From Actinoallomurus sp048498315 (GTDB lineage: Bacteria; Actinomycetota; Actinomycetes; Streptosporangiales; Streptosporangiaceae), in contig JBEHYF010000054.1 of NCBI GenBank assembly GCA_048498315.1, forward strand, positions 1-33,109: DNA of 33,109 bases, in the 5' to 3' direction. Of the stretch, positions 8,004 through 16,358 are shown piece after piece (within the stretch, counting starts at the first letter, position 1; each line of letters begins with the position of its first letter). The translations under genes were made by a program, and so were the position numbers. The notes under the pieces were generated by a model. That model worked only from the letters and a program-made list of their open reading frames with translations. It was not told where the DNA came from and ran no database searches.

Positions 8004-8007
8004 GCCG

Positions 8008-8034
8008 CGCGTTCGGGCGGAACGGCCGAACGCG
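8008..8034 (+). terminator. Hairpin after the topoisomerase fragment
   Basis: Perfect 9-bp arms (CGCGTTCGG, 8008-8016; CCGAACGCG, 8026-8034) with a 9-nt loop begin 4 nt after the stop. It is probably the original terminator of the topoisomerase gene. No T-tract. Confidence 0.65.
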
Positions 8035-8079
8035 TGCCATCGCGTTCAACGCGGGACGGCCGAACCACACGCCACCACA

Positions 8080-8138
8080 CGTACGGGGCGGAACCCGCCG
8101 AACCGCACGCCGCCCCGCGTACGGGGCGGAACCCGCCG
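8080..8138. repeat. Two 21-bp direct repeats at 38-bp spacing
   Basis: The unit starting CGTACGGGGCGGAACCCGCC is present at 8080-8100 and 8118-8138. The bases between are a degenerate copy of the same 38-bp period, and weaker similarity extends left to about 8040. It lies between convergent genes and encodes nothing I recognise. It looks like intergenic minisatellite sequence. Confidence 0.65.
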
Positions 8139-8179
8139 GGCCGCGCGCCGTCGCGCCCAGGTTCACATATCGAAGCCGC

Positions 8180-9013
8180 TCAGGTTCTCATGAAGTCCAG
8201 GAGGACGCGGTTGACCTCCTCGGCGTGGGTCCAGGTGATGGCGTGCGGGCCGCCGTTGACGACCTCGTAGCGCACGTCCTTGAGCAGCGCGGGCAGGCGG
8301 TTGCCGGTGGCGTCGATCGGCAGGACGCGGTCCTGGTCGCCCTGCATCACGAGGACCGGTACGTCGATCTCGCGCAGGTCGTCGCGGAAGTCGGTGAGCC
8401 AGGCCCCGACGCAGGCCGACGTCGCCACCGCCGACGCCGCGGCGGCGACGTTCCAGCTCGCCTGCCACGCCTGCCGGCTGATGCGGGACCCGGCGAGCTT
8501 GTCCACGTTGTAGAAGTCGTCGAGGAACGACTTCAAGAACGCGAACCGGTCGGCGGCGATCGCCTGCTGGATCCGCTCGAACACCGCCCCGTCGACACCC
8601 TCGGGGTTGTCCTGCGTCTTGAGGAGGAACGGCTGCAGCGGCCCGAGCAGCGCGGCCCGGCGCACCCGCGCGGACCCGTAGTCGGCCAGGTAGCGGGTGA
8701 CCTCGCCGGTTCCCATGGAGAACCCGACCAGCGTGACGTCGCGCAGGCCGAGCCGCTCGATCAGCGTGTGCAGGTCGGCGGCGAACGTGTCGTAGTCGTA
8801 GCCGACCGCGGGCCGCCCGGAGTTCCCGAAGCCGCGCCGGTCGTAGGTGACCACGCGATGGCCGGCCTTCAGCAGGGCGCCGACCTGCCGCTCCCACGAC
8901 TGGCCGCTCAGCGGGAAGCCATGGATCAGCACCACGGGATCGCCCGCGCCGTGGTCCTCGTAGTAGATCTCGATCGGGGCGGCGTTCTCCTCGCCGACCT
9001 TGACGTACGGCAT
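8180..9013 (-). CDS. Alpha/beta hydrolase, non-heme chloroperoxidase-like
   Basis: This 277-residue cytoplasmic alpha/beta-hydrolase has the full triad. The nucleophile elbow is GFSMG (Ser99), the acid lies in the GDQDRVLPID strand (about residues 223-232), and the histidine is in NGGPHAITWTH near 255. The oxyanion segment HGFPLSGQSW follows strand 3, and YDRRGFGNSG follows strand 4, as in cofactor-free haloperoxidases and related esterases. Those proteins show perhydrolase/bromination activity in vitro, but the natural substrate is usually an ester. The ATG at 9013 is preceded by a GAGGGGGG ribosome site; the extended frame upstream (to 9163) is Arg/Pro-rich and unlikely. The gene stands alone and converges with the topoisomerase fragment. 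Confidence 0.92.
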   Translation of the reverse strand: MPYVKVGEENAAPIEIYYEDHGAGDPVVLIHGFPLSGQSWERQVGALLKAGHRVVTYDRRGFGNSGRPAVGYDYDTFAADLHTLIERLGLRDVTLVGFSMGTGEVTRYLADYGSARVRRAALLGPLQPFLLKTQDNPEGVDGAVFERIQQAIAADRFAFLKSFLDDFYNVDKLAGSRISRQAWQASWNVAAAASAVATSACVGAWLTDFRDDLREIDVPVLVMQGDQDRVLPIDATGNRLPALLKDVRYEVVNGGPHAITWTHAEEVNRVLLDFMRT

Positions 9014-9298
9014 GACGATCCCCCCTCGTCGCTCGCCGGCGGTCGCCCGGCCCTCCGCCCGGCGGGATGCCGGACACCGGCCCGGCCCCACCGGGCAGGT
9101 GTCCGGCCGCCGGTTCGCGTGATTTGTTCGCGTGACCGCGCCGCGAGCGGCGGCCGCGGGCACTGCGAACCCTTAATTCTCACTCATTGTGACATTCCGC
9201 TGATCACGGGCATGGAAATAAATCGCGTTGTACAAGCCAAACGCGGTTTCGCCGCCAGGCCGCCCGGATCCGTCGGGGACCGACGGCAGAATGACGGC

Positions 9299-9520
9299 AT
9301 GTGCAGGAGCATCAAGACGCTGCGGCCACCGGTCACGCCTGAGGTCAGCGACGACGACGTACGGGCGGCCGCCCTGCAGTACGTCCGGAAGGTCTCCGGC
9401 TTCCGCCGGCCCGCGGCCCACAATCAGGCCGTGTTCGACCAGGCCGTCGCGGCCGTGACGCGGGCCACCGCCGACCTGCTGGCCGGCCTGGAGATCCGCG
9501 GCGCCCGCCCGCGCCCCTGA
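9299..9520 (+). CDS. DUF2277 family small protein
   Basis: This 73-residue cytoplasmic protein begins MCRSIKTLRPP and continues with AALQYVRKVSGFRRPAAHN. This is the nearly invariant signature of the DUF2277 family in actinobacteria and some other phyla. The family is usually 70-90 residues, so the gene is complete. Function is unknown. An AT-richer stretch at about 9170-9250 probably holds its promoter, but I cannot place the elements. The ribosome site is weak. The 3' end contains a short duplicated C-rich segment (about 9506-9537) spanning the stop codon. Confidence 0.88.
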   Translation: MCRSIKTLRPPVTPEVSDDDVRAAALQYVRKVSGFRRPAAHNQAVFDQAVAAVTRATADLLAGLEIRGARPRP

Positions 9521-9799
9521 CCGCCCGCGCCCCTGACCCGCCCCGACGGCCGTACTTCCAGGACCCGCGCTCCTAAGGCCCGTGGTCTTCGGTGCCACGA
9601 CGGCGGGGTGGGCGTCCGCCCGCCACCGGGTGAGGCCGCCGGCCCGAGGTCAAGGGGGAACACCGCGCCGCCCGCCCGCGCCCCCTGACCGCGCCGTCGG
9701 CGGGCCGCATCGGCGGGTGCCCGGCGAGGCCCGCACGACGGCCGGAACGGCCGGCGGGCCCCGTGACCCGGAGCGCGAGCCGATCGTCCCGCCGGTTCG

Positions 9800-11056
9800 T
9801 CACTCGGTGGCGTTCGGCGTGCCGTCGTCCAGCACCGCCTTCGGCACCGAGGCCGGGTCCGTCGCGCGCACCTCGACGCCGTGCGCGAACACCGCGTCGA
9901 AGTCGGCGGCGTACGCCTGCTCCAGCGCCGCGTCGGCGACCGTGATCACCGTCTCGTCGTGGCCGTGGAAGCCGACCGCCGTGTAGTTGTTGCTGCCGGC
10001 GAAGACCACCTTCTGCGGCCTTCCCTCGTACTCGCCGTCGATCAGCAGGTACTTCGAGTGCGTGTACAGGCGTCCTCCCGTCCGCTCCGACAGGTAGCGG
10101 ATCTCCGGGTTGCCGTGCCGGCCGCCCGGCCTCGTGAGGCGGTAGATGACGACCCGGCCGACGCGGTCGAACAGCACCTGCACGCGGCATCCCGCGTCGT
10201 CCAGCTTCCACAGGCGCGTCGCGATCGGCCCCCAGGTGAAGAACCCCAGGCTCAGACGGATCCGGGTGCCACCCGCGCACGACACCTTGTCCAGCGCCTG
10301 GCTGATCGGGTCTCCGGTCGCCCACGGGAAGAAGTCCAGCCGGTACTTCCCCGCCTGCACGACGCGGTGGTAGTCCGTCATGGGGTGTGCGGGCCGGGCG
10401 ACCAGGTCGCCGAAGTAGCGCAGGTAGGCCGCGTACACGCCGGCGTCGGCGATCGTCAGCGCGTCGTTCCACTGGGTGTCGCGGGCACCGTCCGTCGCGT
10501 TGGCCGAGGTCTGGACGACCACATCCGCCGTCCCCAGGGTGCTGGAGAACAGGAAGAACTTGTTGTGGTTGAAGTCCGGGCCGATGCAGCCGCGGTCCGG
10601 CGGGCAGAGCACCACCCACGACGGGCGGCGCGTGTCGCCGCCCAGCCCGCTGCGCAGCTCACGGTAGGCGTGGAACACCGTCGACTCGTGATCGAGCACG
10701 ATCCGCACGTGCACACCCCGCTTGCTCGCGGCCACCAGTTGCCCGGCCGTGTCCGTGCTGGCGAAGTGGTACATCGCGATGGAGATCGTCGATCCGGCCG
10801 GCGCCCCGGCGATCAGCCGGGCGACCTGGTCGGCGATCGCATCGCGCCGTGCCGCGCCGCCGCGGGGGAAGTTGAAGAGCGGGCCCGTGCGCAGGCCCGA
10901 TGCCGGCGGGCCGTCACCCCCGGAGACGCGCCGGCCTGCGTAGGGACGGAGCGGACGGTCGGCGGCCACCGCGCGGCCGGCGGCGGGCAGGATGCTTCCA
11001 GCGGCCACGAGAGCGGCGACCAGCGCGGCTCCGAGGGACGAGGGGGACGTCGCCAC
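9800..11056 (-). CDS. Secreted phospholipase D-like protein with one degenerate HKD motif
   Basis: This 418-residue protein has an N-terminal signal sequence (about 1-32, ending AVAA) and two PLD-like halves. The first half has HNKFFLFSS (H164, K166), in which the aspartate expected four residues after the lysine is serine (S171). The second half has an intact HSKYLLID (H333, K335, D340) followed by AGSNNYT. PLD-superfamily enzymes use one HKD from each half. The first provides His and Lys here but lacks its Asp, so hydrolase activity is likely but substrate class is open (phospholipid or nucleic acid). GTG at 11056 follows GGAG by 5 nt. Cysteines at 151/157 and 260/290 could form disulfides. 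It is monocistronic as far as I can see. Confidence 0.85.
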   Translation of the reverse strand: MATSPSSLGAALVAALVAAGSILPAAGRAVAADRPLRPYAGRRVSGGDGPPASGLRTGPLFNFPRGGAARRDAIADQVARLIAGAPAGSTISIAMYHFASTDTAGQLVAASKRGVHVRIVLDHESTVFHAYRELRSGLGGDTRRPSWVVLCPPDRGCIGPDFNHNKFFLFSSTLGTADVVVQTSANATDGARDTQWNDALTIADAGVYAAYLRYFGDLVARPAHPMTDYHRVVQAGKYRLDFFPWATGDPISQALDKVSCAGGTRIRLSLGFFTWGPIATRLWKLDDAGCRVQVLFDRVGRVVIYRLTRPGGRHGNPEIRYLSERTGGRLYTHSKYLLIDGEYEGRPQKVVFAGSNNYTAVGFHGHDETVITVADAALEQAYAADFDAVFAHGVEVRATDPASVPKAVLDDGTPNATE

Positions 11057-11496
11057 ACGATCTCCTGCACGAGGGGGGATAGACAGAAAGCGACATGGGG
11101 GTTGAAATGCAGCAAATCGTATAGACGTGACCTGTGGGATTCCAACGGGACGAGGAGCGTTGAAAGGTAGATCTTTTCACCGCCGACTCGGCAGATCACC
11201 GCAGGTGAGCGGCGTAGTGCCGGCTATGCGGCTCGGATCAGGAACGGCCGGCCGTGCTGCGGCCCGCCGCCGCGGTCGTCCCGCGCACCCCGCGCCCCGA
11301 AGCACCAAGGCCACCCGGGCACTTCGCCCACCCCGCACCGCGCGCACGCCGCCCGGGCACGGGCCGTTCGGGTTCCAGGCCGTCGGGGTCTCGGGCCCTC
11401 CGTCCGGCCGTTCGGGGCTCGGGCCGCCGACGCCCGCCGTACGGACCGCACGCGCCGGCCGGACGGGCGGTCACGGCCGACGCGCTCCCGGTTCGA
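11057..11496. other. Intergenic region without a recognisable gene
   Basis: The first 150 bases (11057-11205) are comparatively AT-rich and should contain the promoter of the PLD-like gene, which reads leftward. From 11240 to 11480 the sequence is GC-rich, low in complexity, with loosely repeated CGGGCC/CCGTTCGGG words. It resembles the filler seen at 8040-8160 and 29517-29640. Frames crossing it have no family signature. Confidence 0.5.
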
Positions 11497-12129
11497 TCAG
11501 CCGTAGAGCTGCTCGGCGTAGCTCGGGCCGTAGTAGTGCTCCAGCTCCTCCAGCGACTCCTCGGTCTTCTGCACGCTCTTGACGATCTGGGCGTGCGGCG
11601 GCAGCGCGTCCGGGTTCCAGGTCTCCGGCTGCCAGACGGCCGAGCGCATGAACGCCTTCTGGCAGTGGAAGAAGATCTGCTCGATCTCGACGAGGAGCGC
11701 GACGCTCGGCCGGTGCCCCCTGACGATCACCGCGTCGAAGAACGGCGCGTCGCGCAGCAGGCGCGCCCGGCCGTTGATGCGCAGGGTCTCCTTGCGGCCG
11801 GGCACCAGGAAGATCAGGCCGACGTGCGGGTTGGACAGCACGTTCCGGAAGCCGTCGGCGCGCCGGTTGCCGGGGCGCTCCGGGATCGCGATGGTCGTGT
11901 CGTCGATCACGTGCACGAAGCCGGGCGGGTCGCCCTTCGGCGACACATCGCACTCCCCGGCGGCGTTCGCCGTGGCGACCAGGCACAGCGGCGACGCCGC
12001 CAGCCACTCGCGGTCACGCTCGTGCAGCCGGACGCGTTCCTTGGTGATCGCGCGGGGCTTCGGCTCGCCCAGGAGCGCCCGCAGCTCCTCCTCGGACGTG
12101 ATCTCCGTCAGCGCCGGCACCTCGGTCAT
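11497..12129 (-). CDS. Pyridoxamine 5'-phosphate oxidase-family flavoprotein (MSMEG_1061-like)
   Basis: This 210-residue protein has a split-barrel FMN-binding fold. Visible elements are a strand LCLVATANAAGECDVSPKGD (about 48-67), then IAIPERPGNRRADGFRNVLSNPHVGLIFLVPGRKETLRINGRA, which is the phosphate-binding Arg/Asn segment and following strands. Next come FHCQKAFMRSAVW and a C-terminal helix. This order matches the actinobacterial PPOX subgroup annotated 'MSMEG_1061 family FMN-dependent PPOX-type flavoprotein'. The family is FMN- or F420-dependent; the reaction is unknown. GGAGG lies 7 nt before the ATG at 12129. It is divergent from tex with about 180 bp between. Confidence 0.87.
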   Translation of the reverse strand: MTEVPALTEITSEEELRALLGEPKPRAITKERVRLHERDREWLAASPLCLVATANAAGECDVSPKGDPPGFVHVIDDTTIAIPERPGNRRADGFRNVLSNPHVGLIFLVPGRKETLRINGRARLLRDAPFFDAVIVRGHRPSVALLVEIEQIFFHCQKAFMRSAVWQPETWNPDALPPHAQIVKSVQKTEESLEELEHYYGPSYAEQLYG

Positions 12130-12310
12130 CGCCCCGCCTCCCGTCCATGATCGTGCCCGCCGCCAGCGTAACCGCGGCCGGGCGCCATGCCGAGGGGTCC
12201 GTTCTCCGCACGGCCTGGAGCGGGTCCGGGCGCGCGTTGACCGGTGCGGCGCGACAACCGGGGCGGATGCCTGCACAATGCATCCCGGTAACTCAGCGAG
12301 AGGTCGGGTC

Positions 12311-14638
12311 GTGTCCACGTCTGTTCACCAGAAGATCGCCGAAGAGCTCGGTGTGCGCGAACGGCAGGTCCAGGTGGCCGTCGAGCTGCTCGACGGCGGA
12401 GCCACCGTGCCGTTCATCGCCCGCTACCGGAAGGAGGCGACCGGCGGCCTCGACGACCAGCAGCTCCGCACGCTCGAAGAGCGGCTGCGCTACCTGCGGG
12501 AACTGGAGGAGCGCCGCACCGCGATCCTGGAGTCGATCGAGTCGCAGGGCAAGCTGGACGACGAGCTGCGCGCGCAGATCATGGCCGCCGACACGAAGGC
12601 GCGCCTGGAGGACATCTACCTGCCGTACAAGCCGAAGCGGCGCACGAAGGCGCAGATCGCCCGCGAGGCGGGCCTGGAACCGCTCGCCGACCGGCTCCTC
12701 GCCGACCCGGGCCTCGACCCGGAGGCCGCGGCGGCCGAGTTCACCACCGAGGAGATCGACGTCGCCGGCGCGCTGGACGGCGCCCGCGCGATCCTCGTCG
12801 AACGGTTCGCCGAGGACGCCGACCTGATCGGCGACCTGCGCGAGCGCGTGTGGTCGCGCGGTCGCATGGTCGCGAAGGTGCGCGAGGGCAAAGAAGAGGC
12901 CGGCGCGAAATTCTCCGACTACTTCGACTTCGCCGAGCCGCTGGACGCGCTGCCGTCGCACCGTACGCTCGCGCTCTTCCGCGGCGAGAAGGAGGAGATC
13001 CTCGACCTCACGCTGGAGCCCGACCCCGACGAGGCGGACCGCGACCCGGCGGTGCCGAGCGCGTACGAGCAGGCCATCGCGGCGCGGTTCGGCATCCCCG
13101 CGAGCAGCCGCTGGCTGATGGACACGGTCCGCTGGGCCTGGCGCACCCGCATCCTCGTCCGCCTCGACCTCGACCTGCGGCTGCGGCTCAAGCAGAACGC
13201 CGAGGACGAGGCGGTCCGGGTGTTCGCGGCGAACCTGCGCGACCTGCTGCTGGCCGCGCCGGCCGGCAGCCGTACGACGATGGGCCTCGACCCCGGCTAC
13301 CGCACCGGCGTGAAGGTCGCGGTCGTCGACCCGACCGGCAAGGTCGTGGCCACCGACACGATCTACCCGCACAAGCCGCACGGCCGCTGGAACGAGTCGC
13401 TCGACGCCCTCGGCCGGCTCGTCGAGAAACACGACGTCGACCTGGTCGCGATCGGCAACGGCACGGCGTCACGGGAGACCGACCAGCTCGCCGCCGACCT
13501 GGTCAAGCGGCACCCGAAGCTCACCAAGATCGTGGTGTCGGAGGCCGGGGCGTCGGTCTACTCCGCCTCCCCGTACGCGGCGCGCGAGCTGCCCGACCTC
13601 GACGTCTCGCTGCGCGGTGCGGTCTCGATCGCGCGCCGCCTGCAGGACCCGCTCGCCGAGCTGGTCAAGATCGACCCGAAGTCGATCGGCGTCGGCCAGT
13701 ACCAGCACGACGTGTCGGAGGCGAAGCTGTCCCGCTCCCTCGACGCGGTCGTCGAAGACTGCGTGAACGCGGTCGGCGTCGACGTCAACACCGCGTCCGT
13801 GCCGTTGCTGACCCGTGTGTCCGGCATCGGCGCCGGGCTGGCCGAGAACATCGTCGCGCACCGGGACGCCAACGGCCCGTTCCGCTCCCGCGAGATGCTG
13901 AAGACCGTGCCGCGCCTGGGCCCGAAGGCGTACGAGCAGTGCGCCGGGTTCCTGCGCATCCAGGGCGGCGACGACCCGCTCGACGCCTCCGGCGTGCACC
14001 CGGAGTCGTACCCGGTGGTGCGGCGCATCGTCGAGAAGACCGGCGGCGATCTCAAGAAGCTGATCGGCAACACGAAGGTGCTGCGCTCGCTCAGGCCGGA
14101 GGACTTCATCGACGACCGGTTCGGGCTGCCGACCGTCACCGACATTCTGAAGGAGCTGGACAAGCCGGGCCGAGACCCGCGGCCGGCGTTCAAGACCGCC
14201 ACCTTCAAGGAGGGCGTGGAGACGGTCGCCGACCTCCAGACCGGCATGATCCTGGAGGGCGTGGTCACGAACGTCGCCGCGTTCGGCGCGTTCGTCGACA
14301 TCGGCGTGCACCAGGATGGCCTGGTGCACGTGTCGGCGATGTCGAAGACGTTCGTGAAGGACCCGCGCGACGTCGTGAAGCCCGGCGACGTGGTCCGCGT
14401 GAAAGTGCTCGACGTCGACGTGGCGCGGGGCCGCATCTCCCTCACGCTGCGCCTCGACGACGACGTCGAGCGCCGCGGCCCGGGCGGCAACGGCGGACGC
14501 GAGGGCGGGCGCCGCGGCGGCGGAGACCGTACGGGCCGCCAGCGCCGCGACCGCGGCGGCTCCGGCGGCGCGATCAACAGTGCGATGGCCGACGCGTTGC
14601 GCCGCGCCGGCCTCGACAAGGGCCTCGGCGGCCGCTGA
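12311..14638 (+). CDS. tex: Tex family RNA-binding protein/transcription accessory protein
   Basis: A 775-residue protein with all Tex domains in order. An N-terminal helical region (1-200) contains ARYRKEATGGLDDQQL and YLPYKPKRRTKAQIAREAGLEPLA. A YqgF/RNase-H-like domain starts near 323 (MGLDPGYRTGVKVAVVD). Tandem helix-hairpin-helix motifs near 497-560 include LLTRVSGIGAGLAENIV. An S1 RNA-binding domain (about 645-715) has GVVTNVAAFGAFVDIGVHQDGLVHVS. A Gly/Arg-rich tail (about 720-765) probably adds nucleic-acid affinity. Tex is a cytoplasmic homologue of Spt6 and affects transcription and RNA turnover. The GTG at 12311 fits the family N-terminus (HQKIAEELGVRERQVQ); the ribosome site (GAGAGG) is modest. 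A perfect 16-bp hairpin follows. Confidence 0.96.
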   Translation: MSTSVHQKIAEELGVRERQVQVAVELLDGGATVPFIARYRKEATGGLDDQQLRTLEERLRYLRELEERRTAILESIESQGKLDDELRAQIMAADTKARLEDIYLPYKPKRRTKAQIAREAGLEPLADRLLADPGLDPEAAAAEFTTEEIDVAGALDGARAILVERFAEDADLIGDLRERVWSRGRMVAKVREGKEEAGAKFSDYFDFAEPLDALPSHRTLALFRGEKEEILDLTLEPDPDEADRDPAVPSAYEQAIAARFGIPASSRWLMDTVRWAWRTRILVRLDLDLRLRLKQNAEDEAVRVFAANLRDLLLAAPAGSRTTMGLDPGYRTGVKVAVVDPTGKVVATDTIYPHKPHGRWNESLDALGRLVEKHDVDLVAIGNGTASRETDQLAADLVKRHPKLTKIVVSEAGASVYSASPYAARELPDLDVSLRGAVSIARRLQDPLAELVKIDPKSIGVGQYQHDVSEAKLSRSLDAVVEDCVNAVGVDVNTASVPLLTRVSGIGAGLAENIVAHRDANGPFRSREMLKTVPRLGPKAYEQCAGFLRIQGGDDPLDASGVHPESYPVVRRIVEKTGGDLKKLIGNTKVLRSLRPEDFIDDRFGLPTVTDILKELDKPGRDPRPAFKTATFKEGVETVADLQTGMILEGVVTNVAAFGAFVDIGVHQDGLVHVSAMSKTFVKDPRDVVKPGDVVRVKVLDVDVARGRISLTLRLDDDVERRGPGGNGGREGGRRGGGDRTGRQRRDRGGSGGAINSAMADALRRAGLDKGLGGR

Positions 14639-14645
14639 GCCGACG

Positions 14646-14685
14646 GCGAGGAGCCCGGCGGTCCACTCGCCGCCGGGCTCCTCGC
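14646..14685. terminator. Perfect 16-bp-stem terminator after tex
   Basis: Arms 14646-14661 and 14670-14685 are perfect complements around an 8-nt loop, 8 nt beyond the tex stop, followed by TTCCT. It stands between convergent genes, about 135 bp from the end of terC, and may serve both directions. Confidence 0.92.
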
Positions 14686-14821
14686 TTCCTGCATCCGCGG
14701 GGGTCGCGATGACGCCTCTCGGCCTCCTCGGGGCCGCCGGCGCGCTCGATGCAGGCGTGGCGGTCCCGCCGGCCGTACGTCGGCATGACGCCGGCCGGTC
14801 GCGACGGTCACCGCGGCGACG

Positions 14822-15829
14822 TCAGTCCCGGGCGGGTGACGGCGAACGACGCCGGCCGGCGTACAGGCTGGTCGCGGTGACGGTGAGGAGGGTGGCGACG
14901 ATCACGGCCATGGACAGCGGGGTGGGGATCTCCGGTACCTGCGGCCAGGGGCCGTGCGCCCAGTGCAACACGAGCTTGACGCCGATGAAGGCGAGGATGA
15001 CCCCGAGCCCGTAGCCGAGGTGCACCAGGCGGCTCAGCACGTTCTGCAGCAGGAAGTACAGCGCCCGCAGGCCGAACAGCGAGAACGCGTTGGCCGTGAA
15101 CACCAGGTAGGGGTCCTGCGTGACGCCGTAGACGGCCGGGATCGAGTCGACCGCGAAAACCAGGTCGGTGGCGAACACCGCGACGACGACGAGCGCGAAG
15201 GGGGTCAGCGCCCGCCGCCCGCCGGCGCGGTCGAACAGCCGCGGTCCCGTGTAGCCCTCGGTCACCGGCATGATCCGGCGCATGAGCCGCACCGACCGCA
15301 GCGACGAGACATCGACCTCATGACCGGCGCCGGTCACCGTGTCCTTGACGATCTTCCCCGCGGTGAAGAGGAGGATCGCGCCGAACAGCAGGAACGCCCA
15401 GTCGATCGTCTCCAGCGCCGCCGCGCCGAGCGCGATGAAGATCCCGCGCAACACGAGCGCACCCGCGATCCCGTACAGCAGGACGCGCTGGGTGAGCGCC
15501 GCGGGAACCGCGAACGCGGCCAGCAACAGCATGAACACGAACAGGTTGTCCACCGACAGGGACTTTTCAACCAGGTAACCGGTGAAGAACTGCATGCCGA
15601 CGTCACCGCCGAACCGGCTCCAGGCGACCCCGCCGAAGATCACCGGCAGCGCCACGTAGAACGCCGACCACCCCAGCGCCTCCCGCATCGGCACCTCGTG
15701 CGGCCGCCGCGTCAGCACCAGGTCCACCGCGAACAGCAGCAGGACACCGGCGACGGTGATCACCCAGATGGCGGGCGAGGCGACGGACGCGCCGCCGGTC
15801 AGGGCCGTGAAGGTGGGGCCGGTGGCCAT
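14822..15829 (-). CDS. TerC/Alx family manganese-linked membrane protein
   Basis: A 335-residue protein with nine or so membrane segments. Conserved acidic residues within membranes identify the TerC family: EKSLSVDNLFVFMLLL and the later repeat ATDLVFAVDSIPAVYGVTQDP, each with the (S/A)xDN-type metal-site Asp. TerC/Alx proteins export Mn2+ or supply it to secreted metalloenzymes, and several are controlled by Mn-sensing riboswitches. That fits the leader found here (15858-15953). AGGAG lies 6 nt before the ATG at 15829. The charged loop between the halves (about 165-200) is typical length. No other tellurite-resistance genes are nearby, so the old name 'tellurium resistance' should not be taken as function. 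Confidence 0.93.
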   Translation of the reverse strand: MATGPTFTALTGGASVASPAIWVITVAGVLLLFAVDLVLTRRPHEVPMREALGWSAFYVALPVIFGGVAWSRFGGDVGMQFFTGYLVEKSLSVDNLFVFMLLLAAFAVPAALTQRVLLYGIAGALVLRGIFIALGAAALETIDWAFLLFGAILLFTAGKIVKDTVTGAGHEVDVSSLRSVRLMRRIMPVTEGYTGPRLFDRAGGRRALTPFALVVVAVFATDLVFAVDSIPAVYGVTQDPYLVFTANAFSLFGLRALYFLLQNVLSRLVHLGYGLGVILAFIGVKLVLHWAHGPWPQVPEIPTPLSMAVIVATLLTVTATSLYAGRRRSPSPARD

Positions 15830-15857
15830 ATGAAACTCCTCGAACGCTCGACCGTCC

Positions 15858-15953
15858 GAGGTCTCCTTCACCCGCTGCCGCGGGCCGCCTCCCGGGGACG
15901 CCCGCGGGAACGTCCGTACTGACCGGGCCGGCGCTGGGAAGTACTCCCCTCTA
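15858..15953 (-). promoter_or_regulatory. yybP-ykoY-type (Mn2+) riboswitch in the terC leader
   Basis: Read on the minus strand, GAGG at 15951-15948 is followed at once by GGAGTA, and the 3' side has GGAGACCTC ending at 15858, so GAGG pairs with CCTC to close the element. Between them is GGTCAGTACGG, which resembles the conserved GUCA..ACG loop of this class. The order GGGGAGUA ... GUCAnUACG ... GAGACC is that of the manganese riboswitch. It ends about 28 nt before the terC start, so control of translation or early termination is possible. Identification is from remembered consensus; a covariance search would settle it. Confidence 0.72.
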
Positions 15954-15979
15954 CCTGGCCAACAATAGCCAGCACGACC

Positions 15980-15999
15980 GGTGTTCCCGCGTGAACACC
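15980..15999. promoter_or_regulatory. Inverted repeat GGTGTTC-N6-GAACACC upstream of the terC leader
   Basis: Perfect 7-bp arms surround CCGCGT, about 30 bp before the riboswitch on the minus strand, where the terC promoter must lie. This is suitable for a dimeric regulator. No cognate regulator is present. Confidence 0.45.
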
Positions 16000-16297
16000 A
16001 GGAATCCGCGCATGAAAGGCCTCGCCGGTCCCGGAGGACGACGGGGCGCAATGCCCGACAGGCTGCGCAGGGTGGGCACACGTTGCGGCCGTCGCACCAG
16101 GCGGGAGATGTCTCCTCCTGCGATGGTCCGTCGATGAGATCGCGGCGATCGTCAACGAATCATTGACAACCACCACCATGAACATCGTGATCCTCCAGCC
16201 TCGCTCGCGATCACCACACCCGTAGTACGTCGCTTCTGAGCTGTGACGACATGGTTCACGGAGCGGTGCACACACCGCCGGTCGGCGTGGCCCGCCA
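16000..16297. other. Intergenic region between terC leader and MFS relic
   Basis: I see no confident gene here. A short plus-strand frame ending at a TAG near 16225 reads RWSVDEIAAIVNES before becoming unordered. It may be a protein remnant but I do not recognise it. The rest is mixed sequence with no clear repeat. Confidence 0.4.
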
Positions 16298-16326
16298 TTG
16301 ACAGCCGCCCGCGAGCAGTCAAATAT
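16298..16326 (+). promoter_or_regulatory. Sigma-70-type promoter for the MFS gene
   Basis: TTGACA (16298-16303) and AAATAT (16321-16326) are separated by exactly 17 bp. The predicted start near 16333 lies 15 nt before an AAGGA ribosome site and 26 nt before the TTG start. The -35 is perfect; the -10 matches at three positions. Confidence 0.6.
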
Positions 16327-16358
16327 GAGCCTGTTCAACTCAATCTTGAAGGATCCGG

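Noticed and set aside
7127..9520. Plus-strand open frame of 797 codons spanning several genes
   Set aside because: It runs over the ctaG start, the scar, and antisense to the hydrolase, and only at the end coincides with DUF2277, which has its own ATG at 9299.
14822..15829. Tellurite-resistance island
   Set aside because: A lone TerC-family gene with a Mn-type leader is better read as manganese homeostasis; no terZ/terD-type genes are present.
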